NCBI RefSeq assembly: GCF_001417775.1
Contig: NZ_BBZJ01000017.1
Coordinates: 1 to 64,000 of the forward strand
Origin: Streptomyces sp. TP-A0356
GTDB lineage: Bacteria > Actinomycetota > Actinomycetes > Streptomycetales > Streptomycetaceae
Direction of reading: 5' to 3'
Length of the DNA stretch: 64,000 nt
Shown: piece by piece, positions 45,610 through 54,070 of the stretch
How the letters are laid out: each line of letters begins with the position of its first letter
Position numbering within the stretch: position 1 is the stretch's first letter
Notes under the pieces: model-generated
Seen by the model: only the letters and a program-made list of their open reading frames with translations
Told to the model about the DNA's origin: nothing
Database searches by the model: none
Program-made: the position numbers and the translations under genes

Positions 45610-46406
45610 CACGCGCTCCCTTCGGGGGGCCCGTCCAGGATCTGCTGGGGATCGTCGTAGCGCTGGTGGACGTAGGGCAGCAGGGCCTCGGCGCTGACCC
45701 GTTCGACCACGGTGCCCCGCTGATCGCTGGTCTTCTCCCCGAGGGTGATCCCGACGAGCCGGCGTACCGGGAGGTCGGCGACGGGGTCGTAGGGCGACTC
45801 GCGCAGGATCACGTCCCCCGCGACCCGCTCCAGGCGGCGCACCTTCTCCCCGCGTACGCAGTGCACGAGGAGCGGGTCGGTGTCGAAGCCGGAACCGTCC
45901 ACCGCCGGAAGGAACTTGAAGTAGAAGTCGGTCCTCCGGCTCGGCGCCGGCGGGGGCAGCTCCCCGCTCACCGCGCCGCGCACCTCCACGAACGCGATGC
46001 CGTGCCGGGCCAGACAGGCGCGGACGGCGGGGCCGTCGCGCTCGATGGTCACCTCGCCGAGCTTCTTCGGCTCGCCGAAGACCTCGCGGCCCCCGGTGAG
46101 GGCGCGTTCGTGGGTCATCGGCATGACGAGCGGATACCAGCCCTCGATACCGCCGTGCGCGGCGGCTACCGCGAACGAGCCCGCGCCCAGGGGGTATCCG
46201 GGCAGGTCCACCTTGCTGATGTTCACCCGCACGAGGGGGCGCCCGGTGGGCTCGAGAGGAGGCGGCAGCACCGCCGCGACCGCGTCCGGGTCGCTCTCCC
46301 AGACGGCCACCACACCCGTGGACCAGATGTCGGGGAGCTTCGCCTGCGTGGCGCGCGCGGCGGCTGTCTCCGCCCCGGTCCGCGCGCCGTAGCGCACTCG
46401 TGTCAT
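45609..46406 (-). CDS. Acetoacetate decarboxylase-family protein
   Basis: 265-residue protein of the ADC-like superfamily. The catalytic lysine pair lies in REVFGEPKKLGEVTIER, matching the Schiff-base region of acetoacetate decarboxylase; the upstream GIEGWYPLVMPMTHERALTG is also family-like. It could decarboxylate a beta-keto acid, or perform aldol chemistry as some ADC-like enzymes do. First gene of a four-gene operon and divergent from a TetR regulator with a perfect palindrome between. ATG at 46406. Confidence 0.87.
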   Translation of the reverse strand: MTRVRYGARTGAETAAARATQAKLPDIWSTGVVAVWESDPDAVAAVLPPPLEPTGRPLVRVNISKVDLPGYPLGAGSFAVAAAHGGIEGWYPLVMPMTHERALTGGREVFGEPKKLGEVTIERDGPAVRACLARHGIAFVEVRGAVSGELPPPAPSRRTDFYFKFLPAVDGSGFDTDPLLVHCVRGEKVRRLERVAGDVILRESPYDPVADLPVRRLVGITLGEKTSDQRGTVVERVSAEALLPYVHQRYDDPQQILDGPPEGSA

Positions 46407-46438
46407 GTCGTACCGCCCTTCTTCTGATGGGCCGTCAC

Positions 46439-46455
46439 CTGTAACACAGTTACAG
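46439..46455. promoter_or_regulatory. Perfect palindromic operator of the TetR regulator
   Basis: CTGTAAC-ACA-GTTACAG, 7-bp arms with a 3-bp centre, lies 33 bp upstream of the decarboxylase start and 52 bp upstream of the TetR start. A TetR-family dimer binding site controlling both directions is the natural reading. Confidence 0.8.
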
Positions 46456-46506
46456 CAGACCCGGGGCGGGGTAAACAGGGCTGCACGAAGTGAACTTGGG
46501 GGGATC

Positions 46507-47178
46507 ATGGCGAGAGCGGCACTGAACCGGGGAGAGGTCCTGGAGGCCGCCGGGAACCTGGTGAAGCAGCACGGCCCGGGCGCGCTGACCATGCGCAAGC
46601 TCGCCGCCGAGCTGGGCACCGCCGTCACCTCGATCTACTGGCACGTCGGCAACCGTGAGTCGCTGCTCGACGCGCTCGTCGAGCGGACCGTCGCCGACCT
46701 CGGTGAGATCCGCCCCTCGGGGCGCACGCCCGCGCAGCGCATCCTCTCCGTCGCACGCGCCCTGCGCCGGCGACTGCGCGACCACCCCCATCTCATCGCG
46801 ATGGTCCACGAACGGGGTCTGACGGAACGGATGTTCCTGCCCGCCCAGCAGGCGCTGGTGCGCGAGGCCCACGCGGCGGGCCTGCGCGGCGCCCCGGCCG
46901 CCGACCTCGTCCGCGCCGTGCAGTTCCAGGTCGTCGGACACGTCCTGGTGGAGCGCAACCGCGAACGCGCCCCGGTGCAGCACCCGGGAGAGGAGGAACT
47001 GTGGAGCGAAGCGCCCGGAGACGACCCGGACCTCGCCCGTGCGCTGGCGGGTCCGGTGGACACGGAGCGACTGTTCGTCACGTCGGTGAGGGCGTTGGTG
47101 CACACCCTGCTCATGGCTTCTGAGAACCCGCCACATATCCATCGCGAAAGCCTTGGAGAGGAACAATCAGGACAATGA
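46507..47178 (+). CDS. TetR/AcrR-family transcriptional regulator
   Basis: 223-residue regulator. The DNA-binding domain is residues 6-55 (EVLEAAGNLVKQHGPGALTM, RKLAAELGTAVTSIYWHVGN, RESLLDALVERT), the variable C-terminal ligand domain follows. ATG 46507 with a purine-rich GGGGGG upstream. It probably represses the divergent decarboxylase/SDR/amidohydrolase operon through the palindrome at 46439. The ligand is presumably a pathway intermediate. Confidence 0.92.
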   Translation: MARAALNRGEVLEAAGNLVKQHGPGALTMRKLAAELGTAVTSIYWHVGNRESLLDALVERTVADLGEIRPSGRTPAQRILSVARALRRRLRDHPHLIAMVHERGLTERMFLPAQQALVREAHAAGLRGAPAADLVRAVQFQVVGHVLVERNRERAPVQHPGEEELWSEAPGDDPDLARALAGPVDTERLFVTSVRALVHTLLMASENPPHIHRESLGEEQSGQ

Positions 47179-47321
47179 GCGGCGCCTGGTCCGCGAGGTC
47201 GAGGCGAACTCTCCTGCATCGCCGCCGGGTTGTGCGCGCCCCGGCGTGCGGGCGGCGCGGGGCGGCCGTCGGCTGCGGTCGCGCGCGGGAGTGTCGGTCG
47301 CGGCCCGTATCCTCAGTGACC

Positions 47322-48299
47322 ATGCTCGAAGACCGTACGATCGCAGCGCCCCCGGCACCCTGGCCGGCCGCGTATCCCGAGGGGTACGCGGTCGTCGACG
47401 TGGAGACCACCGGTCTGGCCCGGGACGACCGGATCATCTCGGCGGCCGTCTACCGGCTGGACGCGCGCGGTGCGGTCGAGGACCACTGGTACACGCTGGT
47501 CAACCCGCAGCGCGATCCCGGCCCGGTGTGGATCCACGGCCTGACGAGCGAGGTACTCGAAGGCGCGCCGCTCTTCCGGGACATCGCGGAGGAGTTCGCG
47601 GCCCGCCTCGCCGGTCGCGTACTGGTCGCTCACAACGCGGTCTTCGACTGGTCGATGATCGCCCGGGAGTACGCGCGCGCGGAGCGCGAGGCACCGGTTC
47701 GTCAGCGGCTGTGCACCATCGCGCTCTCCAAGGAGCTGGGCCTGCCGCTGGCCAACCACAAGCTGGAGACCCTGGCCGCCCACTTCGGCGTCGTCCAGCA
47801 GCGGGCGCACCACGCGCTGGACGACGCGCGCGTGCTGGCGGAGGCGTTCCGGCCGAGCCTGCTCACCGCGGCACGGGACGGCGTGCGGCTGCCACTGCTG
47901 GAGTGCCGCCCGCTGACCGAGTGGTCCGCGGGCCCGACGATCGGCCGGCAGGCGTCCGGGGGCTACCGTCCGGCCAGTTGGCGCCCCTCACGCAGGCGCC
48001 CCGCCTGCCCGTACCCCAACCCGGGGCGGTACGAAGAGGGCAAACGGCTCAAGCAGGGCATGCGGGTGGCCTTCTCCGGGGACACGTCGGTCGACCGCGA
48101 GCTGCTGGAGGACCGGGCCGTCGAGGCCGGCCTGCACGTCGCGAGCAGCCTGTCCCGGCTGACCAGCCTGCTCGTCACCAACGACCCCGATTCCGGCACG
48201 TCGAAGACGGTCAAGGCACGGCAGTACGGCACACCGGTGATCGACGAGGCGGCGTTCGGACAGCTGCTCAGGGACGTGGAGCCGGCGTCGGGGGACTGA
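47322..48299 (+). CDS. DEDDh 3'-5' exonuclease with C-terminal BRCT-like domain
   Basis: 325-residue DnaQ-type protein. Exonuclease residues: Asp/Glu in YAVVDVETTGL, Asp in VAHNAVFDWSMI, and His/Asp in QRAHHALDDARVLAEAF. After a linker with RRRPACPYPNPGR, a BRCT-like domain begins at GMRVAFSGDTSVDRELLEDR and ends ARQYGTPVIDEAAFGQLL. This is not a polymerase III subunit by context; a DNA-repair exonuclease is likely. ATG at 47322 follows the TATCCTCAGTG region; an open frame extends back to 47175 without support. Four 16-bp repeats follow the stop. Confidence 0.9.
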   Translation: MLEDRTIAAPPAPWPAAYPEGYAVVDVETTGLARDDRIISAAVYRLDARGAVEDHWYTLVNPQRDPGPVWIHGLTSEVLEGAPLFRDIAEEFAARLAGRVLVAHNAVFDWSMIAREYARAEREAPVRQRLCTIALSKELGLPLANHKLETLAAHFGVVQQRAHHALDDARVLAEAFRPSLLTAARDGVRLPLLECRPLTEWSAGPTIGRQASGGYRPASWRPSRRRPACPYPNPGRYEEGKRLKQGMRVAFSGDTSVDRELLEDRAVEAGLHVASSLSRLTSLLVTNDPDSGTSKTVKARQYGTPVIDEAAFGQLLRDVEPASGD

Positions 48300-48312
48300 T
48301 CCGGACGGGCGG

Positions 48313-48376
48313 GTGCCCGTACAGACGGGTGCCCGTACGGACGGTTGCCCGTGTGGACGAGTGCCCGTACGGACGG
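48313..48376. repeat. Four tandem 16-bp repeats
   Basis: Units at 48313, 48329, 48345 and 48361 have the consensus GTGCCCGTACGGACGG; the third is diverged (TTGCCCGTGTGGACGA). A partial unit precedes them. The core CCCGTACGGACGGG is itself nearly palindromic. The array fills the gap between the exonuclease and the Cys-rich gene. Confidence 0.88.
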
Positions 48377-48443
48377 GTGATTGCCGGGCGACTCGCCCGG
48401 CGCCCGCTCGCCCGGGCCACGGCGACGGCTCACCCTGTGGCGC

Positions 48444-48677
48444 ATGGCACGTTGCGAGGTCTGCGGAAACGACTACGGCATGACGTTCGAGGTGCACGCA
48501 CAGGGCGCGGTGCACGTCTTCGACTGTTTCGCCTGCGCCATCCACCGCATGGCACCCATCTGCGAGCACTGTCGCGTCCAGATCATCGGCCAGGGCGTCG
48601 AGGCCGACGGCCACTGGTACTGCGGTGCCCACTGCGCGCGCGCCGAGGGGCAGGTGGGGATCGTCGACAGCGTCTGA
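48444..48677 (+). CDS. Small cysteine-rich zinc-ribbon-like protein (77 aa)
   Basis: 77 residues with nine cysteines in paired arrangement: ARCEVCGND (CxxC), FDCFACAIH (CxxC), PICEHCRVQ (CxxC) and WYCGAHCARAE (CxxxC), plus several histidines. The pattern predicts two zinc-binding treble-clef or ribbon sites. ATG at 48444. No catalytic motif and no signal peptide. From memory such proteins are widespread in Streptomyces without assigned function; a metal-binding or protein-interaction role is inferred. Confidence 0.82.
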   Translation: MARCEVCGNDYGMTFEVHAQGAVHVFDCFACAIHRMAPICEHCRVQIIGQGVEADGHWYCGAHCARAEGQVGIVDSV

Positions 48678-48745
48678 GCCGGCTCCCGGCAGCCCTCCCG
48701 GTACCCGCCTGAATGCGCCCCGCGCCCCGGTTGTACCGTCGTGGG

Positions 48746-49534
48746 GTGTACCGCTTCCTGTTGTCCCGGCAGTGGGTGATCCTCACCCTCGTGATGCTCG
48801 CGCTCATCCCCACGATGATCGAGCTGGGCTTCTGGCAGCTGCACCGCCACGAGCACAAGGTCGCGCTGAACAAGGTGATCGGCGACTCGCTGGCCGCGAA
48901 GCCGGTGCCGGCCGAGACGCTCACCTCCCCCGGCGCCACCGTCAAGCACGACGACCTGTACCGGCGGGTGACCGCGCAGGGCCGCTTCGACACGGCCCAC
49001 GAGGTCGTGGTGCGTCGCCGTACGAACGCCAACGGCGACGTCGGCTACCACGTCCTGACCCCGTTCGTGCTGGACGACGGCAAGGTGCTCCTGGTCAACC
49101 GGGGCTGGATCCCGGCGGACCTCGCGCAGACGGAGTTCCCGAGGATCCCGGCTCCCTCGGGCGGTGAGATCACGGTCACCGGGCGGCTGATGCCGGACGA
49201 GACGACCGCCGAGAGCGGCATCAAGAACGTCCGGGGACTGCCGCCCCGCCAGATCATGCTGATCAGCAGCGGGCAGCAGGCGAAGAGCCTCGGCGAGCAG
49301 GTTCTGGGCGGCTACATAGAGCTGACCGCCCCCGCCCCCAAGGGCGACTCCCCCCAGCTGATCGCGGCCCCCGAGCACAGCGACATCGGGCCCCACATGG
49401 CATACGCGATCCAGTGGTGGCTGTTCTCCGCGGGCGTCCCGGTCGGCTGGGTGATCCTGGCCCGCCGGGAGGCACGGGACCGCGCGAAGGCCGCGGAGCA
49501 GCCGAGCCAGGAACCGGCACCGGCCGCGGCCTGA
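48746..49534 (+). CDS. SURF1-family cytochrome oxidase assembly protein
   Basis: 262-residue protein of the SURF1/Shy1 family, which helps insert heme A into cytochrome c oxidase. One helix near each end (QWVILTLVMLALIPTMIELG and YAIQWWLFSAGVPVGWVILA) flank an extracytoplasmic domain with WQLHRHEHK, YRRVTAQGRFD, GYHVLTPF, LVNRGWIPAD. GTG start at 48746. It is a single gene here; the cytochrome oxidase genes are not in the window. Confidence 0.92.
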   Translation: MYRFLLSRQWVILTLVMLALIPTMIELGFWQLHRHEHKVALNKVIGDSLAAKPVPAETLTSPGATVKHDDLYRRVTAQGRFDTAHEVVVRRRTNANGDVGYHVLTPFVLDDGKVLLVNRGWIPADLAQTEFPRIPAPSGGEITVTGRLMPDETTAESGIKNVRGLPPRQIMLISSGQQAKSLGEQVLGGYIELTAPAPKGDSPQLIAAPEHSDIGPHMAYAIQWWLFSAGVPVGWVILARREARDRAKAAEQPSQEPAPAAA

Positions 49535-49771
49535 CGTAGGCCTGGTTCAGCGACGCCGGCGCGCGCGGTCGTGCTCGCCGTGCCGGTCGCGGTCGTCTTC
49601 GCCCTGGCCGCGCCGATCGGCAGGCGGGTCCTCATCCAGACCCCGTCGGGCCCGGGGTGATCTTCTCGGGCACCGGCGCCACGATCTCGGGCAGCGGCGT
49701 GGGCGGGCGACCGTCACTCCCCCGGCCGCGCCCCTGATTGCCTCGTCCGCCCACCGGGAACCGGGATCTCC
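49535..49771. other. 237-bp interval with only doubtful short frames
   Basis: Between SURF1 and the GH15 gene. One plus-strand frame ending at 49660 reads as a hydrophobic helix (ARAVVLAVPVAVVFALAAPI), and a minus-strand frame reads PTPLPEIVAPVPEKITPGPT before a stop. Neither has a ribosome binding site, and both are short, so I do not call a gene; it may be the remnant of one. Confidence 0.4.
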
Positions 49772-51556
49772 GTGCACCCGCGCATCGAGGACTACGCGCT
49801 CATCGGCGACGAGCAGACCGCCGCCCTGGTCGGCCGGGACGGCTCCGTCGACTGGCTGTGCCTGCCCCGCTTCGACTCGCCCTCCTGCTTCGCCAAGCTG
49901 CTGGGCACGGAGGACCACGGTCACTGGCGGATCGCGCCGAAGGGCGCGCATCTGTGCACCCGCCGTGCCTACCGCCCCGACACCCTCGTCCTCGATTCCG
50001 AGTGGGACACCCCGGACGGCACGGTCCGCGTCACCGACTTCATGCCCCAGCGCGACCGCGCTCCCGACCTCGTACGCGTCATCGAGGGCCTCGACGGCCG
50101 CGTCACCATGCGCGGCGAGCTCCGGCTCCGCTTCGACTACGGCTCGATCGTGCCGTGGATGCGGCGGACCGAGAGCCACCGCGTGGCCGTCGCGGGACCC
50201 GACGCGGCCTGGCTGCGCAGCCACCCCCAGGTGCGCACCTGGGGCAAGGACTTCGCCACCCACTCCGAGTTCACGGTCGGCAAGGGCGAGAAGGTCGGCT
50301 TCGTCCTGACCTGGCATCCCTCGCACCGGCCCCATCCCCCGTTCGGCGATCCCTTCCAGGCACTGGAAACCAGCGTGGAGGACTGGCGCGCATGGGCCGC
50401 GCAGTGCCGTTACCAGGGGCCTTACCGTGACGCCGTCGTCCGCTCCCTGATCACCCTGAAGGCCCTCACCTACGCGCCCACCGGCGGCATCGTCGCCGCC
50501 CCCACCACCTCACTGCCGGAGAAGCTGGGCGGCGTCCGGAACTGGGACTACCGCTACAGCTGGCTGCGCGACTCGACGCTCACCCTGGAGGCCCTGCTGG
50601 CGGTCGGGTACCACGAGGAGGCCGAGGCCTGGCGCGACTGGCTGCTGCGCGCGGTCGCCGGTGACCCGGCGGACCTGCAGATCATGTACGGCCTGTCGGG
50701 CGAGCGGCGACTGCCCGAGTACGAGGTGCCCTGGCTGCCTGGCTTCCAGGGCTCGGCGCCGGTCCGCATCGGCAACGAGGCGGTGAAGCAGCTCCAGCTG
50801 GACGTGTACGGCGAAGTCATCGACTCGCTGTCACTGGCACGCCGTTCGGGCCTGCCGGTCAGGCCACACATGTGGCGGGTGCAGTGCGCGCTGATGGAAT
50901 TCCTGCGGTCGGCCTGGCGGCAGCCGGACGCCGGGCTGTGGGAGGTGCGCGGCCAGCGCCGCCACTTCGTGTACTCGAAGGTGATGGCGTGGGTGGCGGC
51001 CGATCGTGCCGTCCGCGTCCTGGAGAGCGACCCGGGCCTCGAAGGGAATCTCGAAGGCTGGCGTGCCATGCGCGACGAGGTCCACCGGGAGGTGTGCGAG
51101 CGCGGCTACGACGCCGAGCGGAACACCTTCACCCAGTACTACGGCTCGCGGACGCTCGACGCGTCGCTGCTGCTGATCCCCCGGGTGGGCTTCCTGCCGC
51201 CGGACGACCCACGGGTGACCGGCACGATCGACGCGGTGCGCGAGGAGCTGGCGTACGACGGCTTCCTGCGGCGGTACTCCACGGACGGTTCCGACGTGGA
51301 CCCGCTGCCGGGCAGCGAGGGCGCCTTCCTGGTCTGTTCGTTCTGGCTCGCTCAGGCCCTGCATCTCACCGGCCGGACGGAGGAGGCCCGCGAGCTGTTC
51401 GAACGGCTGGTGGGTCTCTGCAACGACGTCGGCCTGCTCGCCGAGGAGTACGACCCGGAGACCGGCACCCTGCTCGGGAACTTCCCGCAGGCCTTCAGCC
51501 ATCTCGGCCTGGTGGGGACCGCCCTGGTCCTCTACGGGACCGAGACGGCAAGATAG
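49772..51556 (+). CDS. Glycoside hydrolase family 15 protein (glucoamylase/trehalase-like)
   Basis: 594-residue intracellular enzyme without signal peptide. The N-terminal MHPRIEDYALIGDEQTAALV and DWLCLPRFDSPSCFAKLLGT are typical of bacterial GH15. The catalytic (alpha/alpha)6 barrel starts near residue 220; the general acid region is in NWDYRYSWLRDSTLTLEALL, and the general base Glu likely in LLAEEYDPETGTLLGNFPQA. Relatives hydrolyse alpha-glucosides such as trehalose. GTG start. The SDR gene follows after 5 bp. Confidence 0.92.
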   Translation: MHPRIEDYALIGDEQTAALVGRDGSVDWLCLPRFDSPSCFAKLLGTEDHGHWRIAPKGAHLCTRRAYRPDTLVLDSEWDTPDGTVRVTDFMPQRDRAPDLVRVIEGLDGRVTMRGELRLRFDYGSIVPWMRRTESHRVAVAGPDAAWLRSHPQVRTWGKDFATHSEFTVGKGEKVGFVLTWHPSHRPHPPFGDPFQALETSVEDWRAWAAQCRYQGPYRDAVVRSLITLKALTYAPTGGIVAAPTTSLPEKLGGVRNWDYRYSWLRDSTLTLEALLAVGYHEEAEAWRDWLLRAVAGDPADLQIMYGLSGERRLPEYEVPWLPGFQGSAPVRIGNEAVKQLQLDVYGEVIDSLSLARRSGLPVRPHMWRVQCALMEFLRSAWRQPDAGLWEVRGQRRHFVYSKVMAWVAADRAVRVLESDPGLEGNLEGWRAMRDEVHREVCERGYDAERNTFTQYYGSRTLDASLLLIPRVGFLPPDDPRVTGTIDAVREELAYDGFLRRYSTDGSDVDPLPGSEGAFLVCSFWLAQALHLTGRTEEARELFERLVGLCNDVGLLAEEYDPETGTLLGNFPQAFSHLGLVGTALVLYGTETAR

Positions 51557-51561
51557 GGGCC

Positions 51562-52317
51562 ATGGATCTTGGACTGAAGGACCGTGTGTACGTCGTCACC
51601 GGCGCCACGCGCGGGCTGGGCAACGCGGCCGCGCGGGAACTCGTCGCCGACGGAGCGAAGGTGGTCCTCACGGGCCGCGACGAGCGGCGTGCCACCGAGG
51701 CCGCGGCCGAGCTGGGTGACAACGCGGTGGGCGTGGCCGTCGACAACGCGGACCCCGGGGCACCGGCCCGGCTGATCGCGGCGGCGCACGAGCACTTCGG
51801 CGGCTTCGACGGCATCCTCATCAGCGTCGGCGGCCCACCCCCCGGCTATCTCGCGGACAACACGGACGAACAGTGGGGGACCGCGTTCGAGTCGGTGTTC
51901 CTGGGCGCGGTGCGACTGGCCCGCGCGGCCGCCGCGGAACTGGCCGAGGGCGGCGTCATCGGGTTCGTGCTGTCCGCTTCCGTGCACGAGCCGATTCCGG
52001 GCCTGACCATCTCCAACGGTCTGCGCCCCGGCCTCGCGGGCTTCGCCAAGTCCATCGCGGACGAGCTGGGCCCGCGCGGCATCCGCGTCGTGGGCCTGCT
52101 CCCGGCCCGCATCGACACGGACCGGGTGCGCGAACTGGACGGCCTGTCCGCCGACCCGGAGGCGACGCGCGCGGCGAACGAGGCCCGCATCCCGCTGCGC
52201 CGCTACGGGACGCCGGAGGAGTTCGGCCGTACCGCCGCGTTCGTGCTGTCGCCCGCGGCGTCGTATCTGACGGGCATCATGCTGCCGGTGGACGGCGGCG
52301 CACGGCACGGGTTCTAG
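51562..52317 (+). CDS. Short-chain dehydrogenase/reductase after GH15
   Basis: 251-residue SDR-like protein with the coenzyme motif TGATRGLG (residues 13-20). The segment GILISVGGPPPGYLADNTDE replaces the usual NNAG, and SASVHEPIPGLTISNGLRPG occupies the active-site region. The catalytic Tyr-x-x-x-Lys is not evident there (the Tyr position appears replaced, with FAKS after GLAG), so activity is uncertain. This resembles the 3-oxoacyl reductase-like subgroup often annotated SDR. ATG 5 bp after the GH15 stop suggests one transcript. A 20-bp tandem duplication covers its stop. Confidence 0.82.
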   Translation: MDLGLKDRVYVVTGATRGLGNAAARELVADGAKVVLTGRDERRATEAAAELGDNAVGVAVDNADPGAPARLIAAAHEHFGGFDGILISVGGPPPGYLADNTDEQWGTAFESVFLGAVRLARAAAAELAEGGVIGFVLSASVHEPIPGLTISNGLRPGLAGFAKSIADELGPRGIRVVGLLPARIDTDRVRELDGLSADPEATRAANEARIPLRRYGTPEEFGRTAAFVLSPAASYLTGIMLPVDGGARHGF

Positions 52318-52352
52318 GCGCACGGCGCGGGTTCCAGGGGTCACGGGTTCCA
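52297..52352. repeat. 20-bp tandem duplication across the SDR stop codon
   Basis: GGCGCACGGCACGGGTTCTA (52297-52316) and GGCGCACGGCGCGGGTTCCA (52317-52336) differ at two positions; a partial third unit GGGGTCACGGGTTCCA follows. The TAG stop of the SDR is at the junction of units one and two. Confidence 0.85.
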
Positions 52353-52371
52353 GGGGTGAGGGACGATTCCT

Positions 52372-52406
52372 GGCCGGACGGAACCGATCCCCGGTCCCGT
52401 CCGGCC
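52372..52406. terminator. Terminator between SDR and amaP-like genes
   Basis: GGCCGGACGG (52372-52381) pairs with CCGTCCGGCC (52397-52406), 10 bp, 15-nt loop, between convergent genes. Confidence 0.85.
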
Positions 52407-52407
52407 G

Positions 52408-52995
52408 TCAGCTCACGCGTTCCGGCCGGTGCCTGACCCCGCGCAGCCGTACCTCCGCGGGCAGCGCCGCGAGTCCCGCGGAGTCGCGGGCCTGGGTCAG
52501 CGCCCCGGTGGTGAGGCGGTCCAGCGCGTCCCGCGGGTCCACGTGCGGTGCCAGCAGGAGCTGCACCCGTGCCTCGGGCGCGCCGCGCCGCCCGGTCAGC
52601 AGCACCTGTGCCCGCTCGACGCCGTCCAACCGCCCCGCCTCGTCGGCGAGTACACCCTCCAGGGCCGGTCCGCGCAGCAAGGCACCCTCGCCGTCGCCGG
52701 TGTCGACGAGCACCTCCGCGAGCCGGCGCCGACGCAGCACCGCCGACAGCCACCACAGGGCGAGCAGCACGAGAACGGCGAGCACGGCGAGGACGGTCGG
52801 CCACCACCAGCCGTGGTCCCGCCACCGGGTCCGCTCGGCGTTGCCGAGCAGGACGTCGTGCGGGCCCTGGTGGATCCACCACGAGGGCGGGGTCATGCCC
52901 AGGCCGACGGCCAGCACGGAGCCGCCGAGGACGACCAGGAGCAGGCCGACGAGCCCGATCAGCACGCGGTTGACGATCCGCAGCATCCGCCTCAC
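52408..52995 (-). CDS. AmaP-like alkaline-shock response membrane anchor
   Basis: 195-residue protein with two N-terminal helices (VLIGLVGLLLVVLGGSVLAV and PTVLAVLAVLVLLALWWLSA) and a cytoplasmic domain with VLLTGRRGAPEARVQLLLAP. This is the layout of AmaP, which anchors Asp23 to the membrane in Gram-positives. GTG start at 52995 overlaps the stop of the DUF6286-like gene. Last gene of a five-gene operon that also encodes two Asp23-like proteins. Confidence 0.85.
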   Translation of the reverse strand: MRRMLRIVNRVLIGLVGLLLVVLGGSVLAVGLGMTPPSWWIHQGPHDVLLGNAERTRWRDHGWWWPTVLAVLAVLVLLALWWLSAVLRRRRLAEVLVDTGDGEGALLRGPALEGVLADEAGRLDGVERAQVLLTGRRGAPEARVQLLLAPHVDPRDALDRLTTGALTQARDSAGLAALPAEVRLRGVRHRPERVS

Positions 52996-53654
52996 CCCTT
53001 CCGTCCGGGCCGCCGCACATGCACGGACAGCGAGGGCGGCCGGACCAGTCCGAGGCCCCGGATGGCGTCGCCGAGCACCGTGTCCAGATCGGCGCGTACG
53101 TCGTCGAGTTCACGGAAGTGCGACACCGCCCGCACGTCCGCCCTCCTGCGTCCCAGGCGGACGCGTACGGACCGCACCCCGGCGACCTCCATCGCCCGGT
53201 CGCGCAGCACCGTCGCGGCGGCGCCCCGGTGCAGCCCGGCCCGTACGTCGGTGTGCGCCGGGCGCATCCGCAGCACGTCCCGCAGTCCGGGGGTCCCGGC
53301 GAGCAGCAACAGCCAGACGCCGAGGAGCGCCACCACCGCGGCGCCGACCAGCACCCAGGTGTCGTCGAGGGGCCGCTCGGCGAGTTGGCGGGCCAGGGCC
53401 CTGCGCCAGTGCATGGCGGGCCGATGGGCCCGGACGGCCACGATGTCGTAGAGGAACAGGCCCGCGCCGATCAGCAGGAGCACGGCGACGATGCCGGCGG
53501 GGACGCGGCGCACCGACCAGAAGCGGCGGCCCGCGCCGTCCGCACCGTGGACCGGCTCGTACGCCGCCGCGGACGAGGACTGCCCGAGTCCGCCGTCCGC
53601 CTTCTCGATGACGGGGAGTCTCCGGGTGCTCTCGTAGCCCTGGGACTCGCTCAT
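52992..53654 (-). CDS. DUF6286-type membrane protein of the Asp23 operon
   Basis: 220-residue protein with a disordered first 55 residues (MSESQGYESTRRLPVIEKAD) and two helices (VPAGIVAVLLLIGAGLFLYD and DTWVLVGAAVVALLGVWLLL). A C-terminal domain follows with VRSVRVRLGRRRADVRAVSH that resembles the AmaP soluble domain. ATG at 53654 overlaps the previous stop (ATGA); its own stop overlaps the amaP start. Coupled translation at both ends argues for a stoichiometric membrane complex. Function inferred from context. Confidence 0.8.
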   Translation of the reverse strand: MSESQGYESTRRLPVIEKADGGLGQSSSAAAYEPVHGADGAGRRFWSVRRVPAGIVAVLLLIGAGLFLYDIVAVRAHRPAMHWRRALARQLAERPLDDTWVLVGAAVVALLGVWLLLLAGTPGLRDVLRMRPAHTDVRAGLHRGAAATVLRDRAMEVAGVRSVRVRLGRRRADVRAVSHFRELDDVRADLDTVLGDAIRGLGLVRPPSLSVHVRRPGRKG

Positions 53655-54067
53655 TGCGCCCTCCCGTGTGCCGGGACCGGATGCAGCCGCTCCACCTGGA
53701 CGGCGACCTCGGGGACGTCCATCCCCGTCAATGCGCCTACCCGCTCGGCGACCCGGCGACGCACCGCACGGCACTGGCCACCGATGTCGCAGGGGTAGCC
53801 GAGTTCGACGCTGACGCGCACGCACGCGGTGCCGGTCGGTGTCCCCCCGGCCCGCGCGGAGCCGGGAGCCTGAAGGACGACGACCGTGGCATACGGCGGC
53901 ACGGCGTCCGGCGGCAGCGGACCGAGCGCCTCGCGCGCCGCCTGTGCGGCGATCTTCCCGACGACCCGGTCGGCGATCCGGGTGGCGCCGCGCTCGCCCG
54001 GCGCCACCACGACCGGGTTCGGCCGGAGCTCGCCGCGCTGCTCACGCTCGCTGGTCGGGCCGGCCAT
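53651..54067 (-). CDS. Asp23/Gls24-like envelope stress protein 1
   Basis: 138-residue protein. The Asp23-like core starts at GATRIADRVVGKIAAQAAREAL and continues with a Pro-rich loop and TACVRVSVELGYPCDIGGQC, RVAERVGALTGMDVPEVAVQ. It is more diverged than the partner at 54284 and has a pair of cysteines (PCDIGGQC). No membrane segment, so it should be held at the membrane by AmaP. The gap to the small membrane gene upstream is 3 bp. Confidence 0.82.
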   Translation of the reverse strand: MAGPTSEREQRGELRPNPVVVAPGERGATRIADRVVGKIAAQAAREALGPLPPDAVPPYATVVVLQAPGSARAGGTPTGTACVRVSVELGYPCDIGGQCRAVRRRVAERVGALTGMDVPEVAVQVERLHPVPAHGRAQ

Positions 54068-54070
54068 GCG

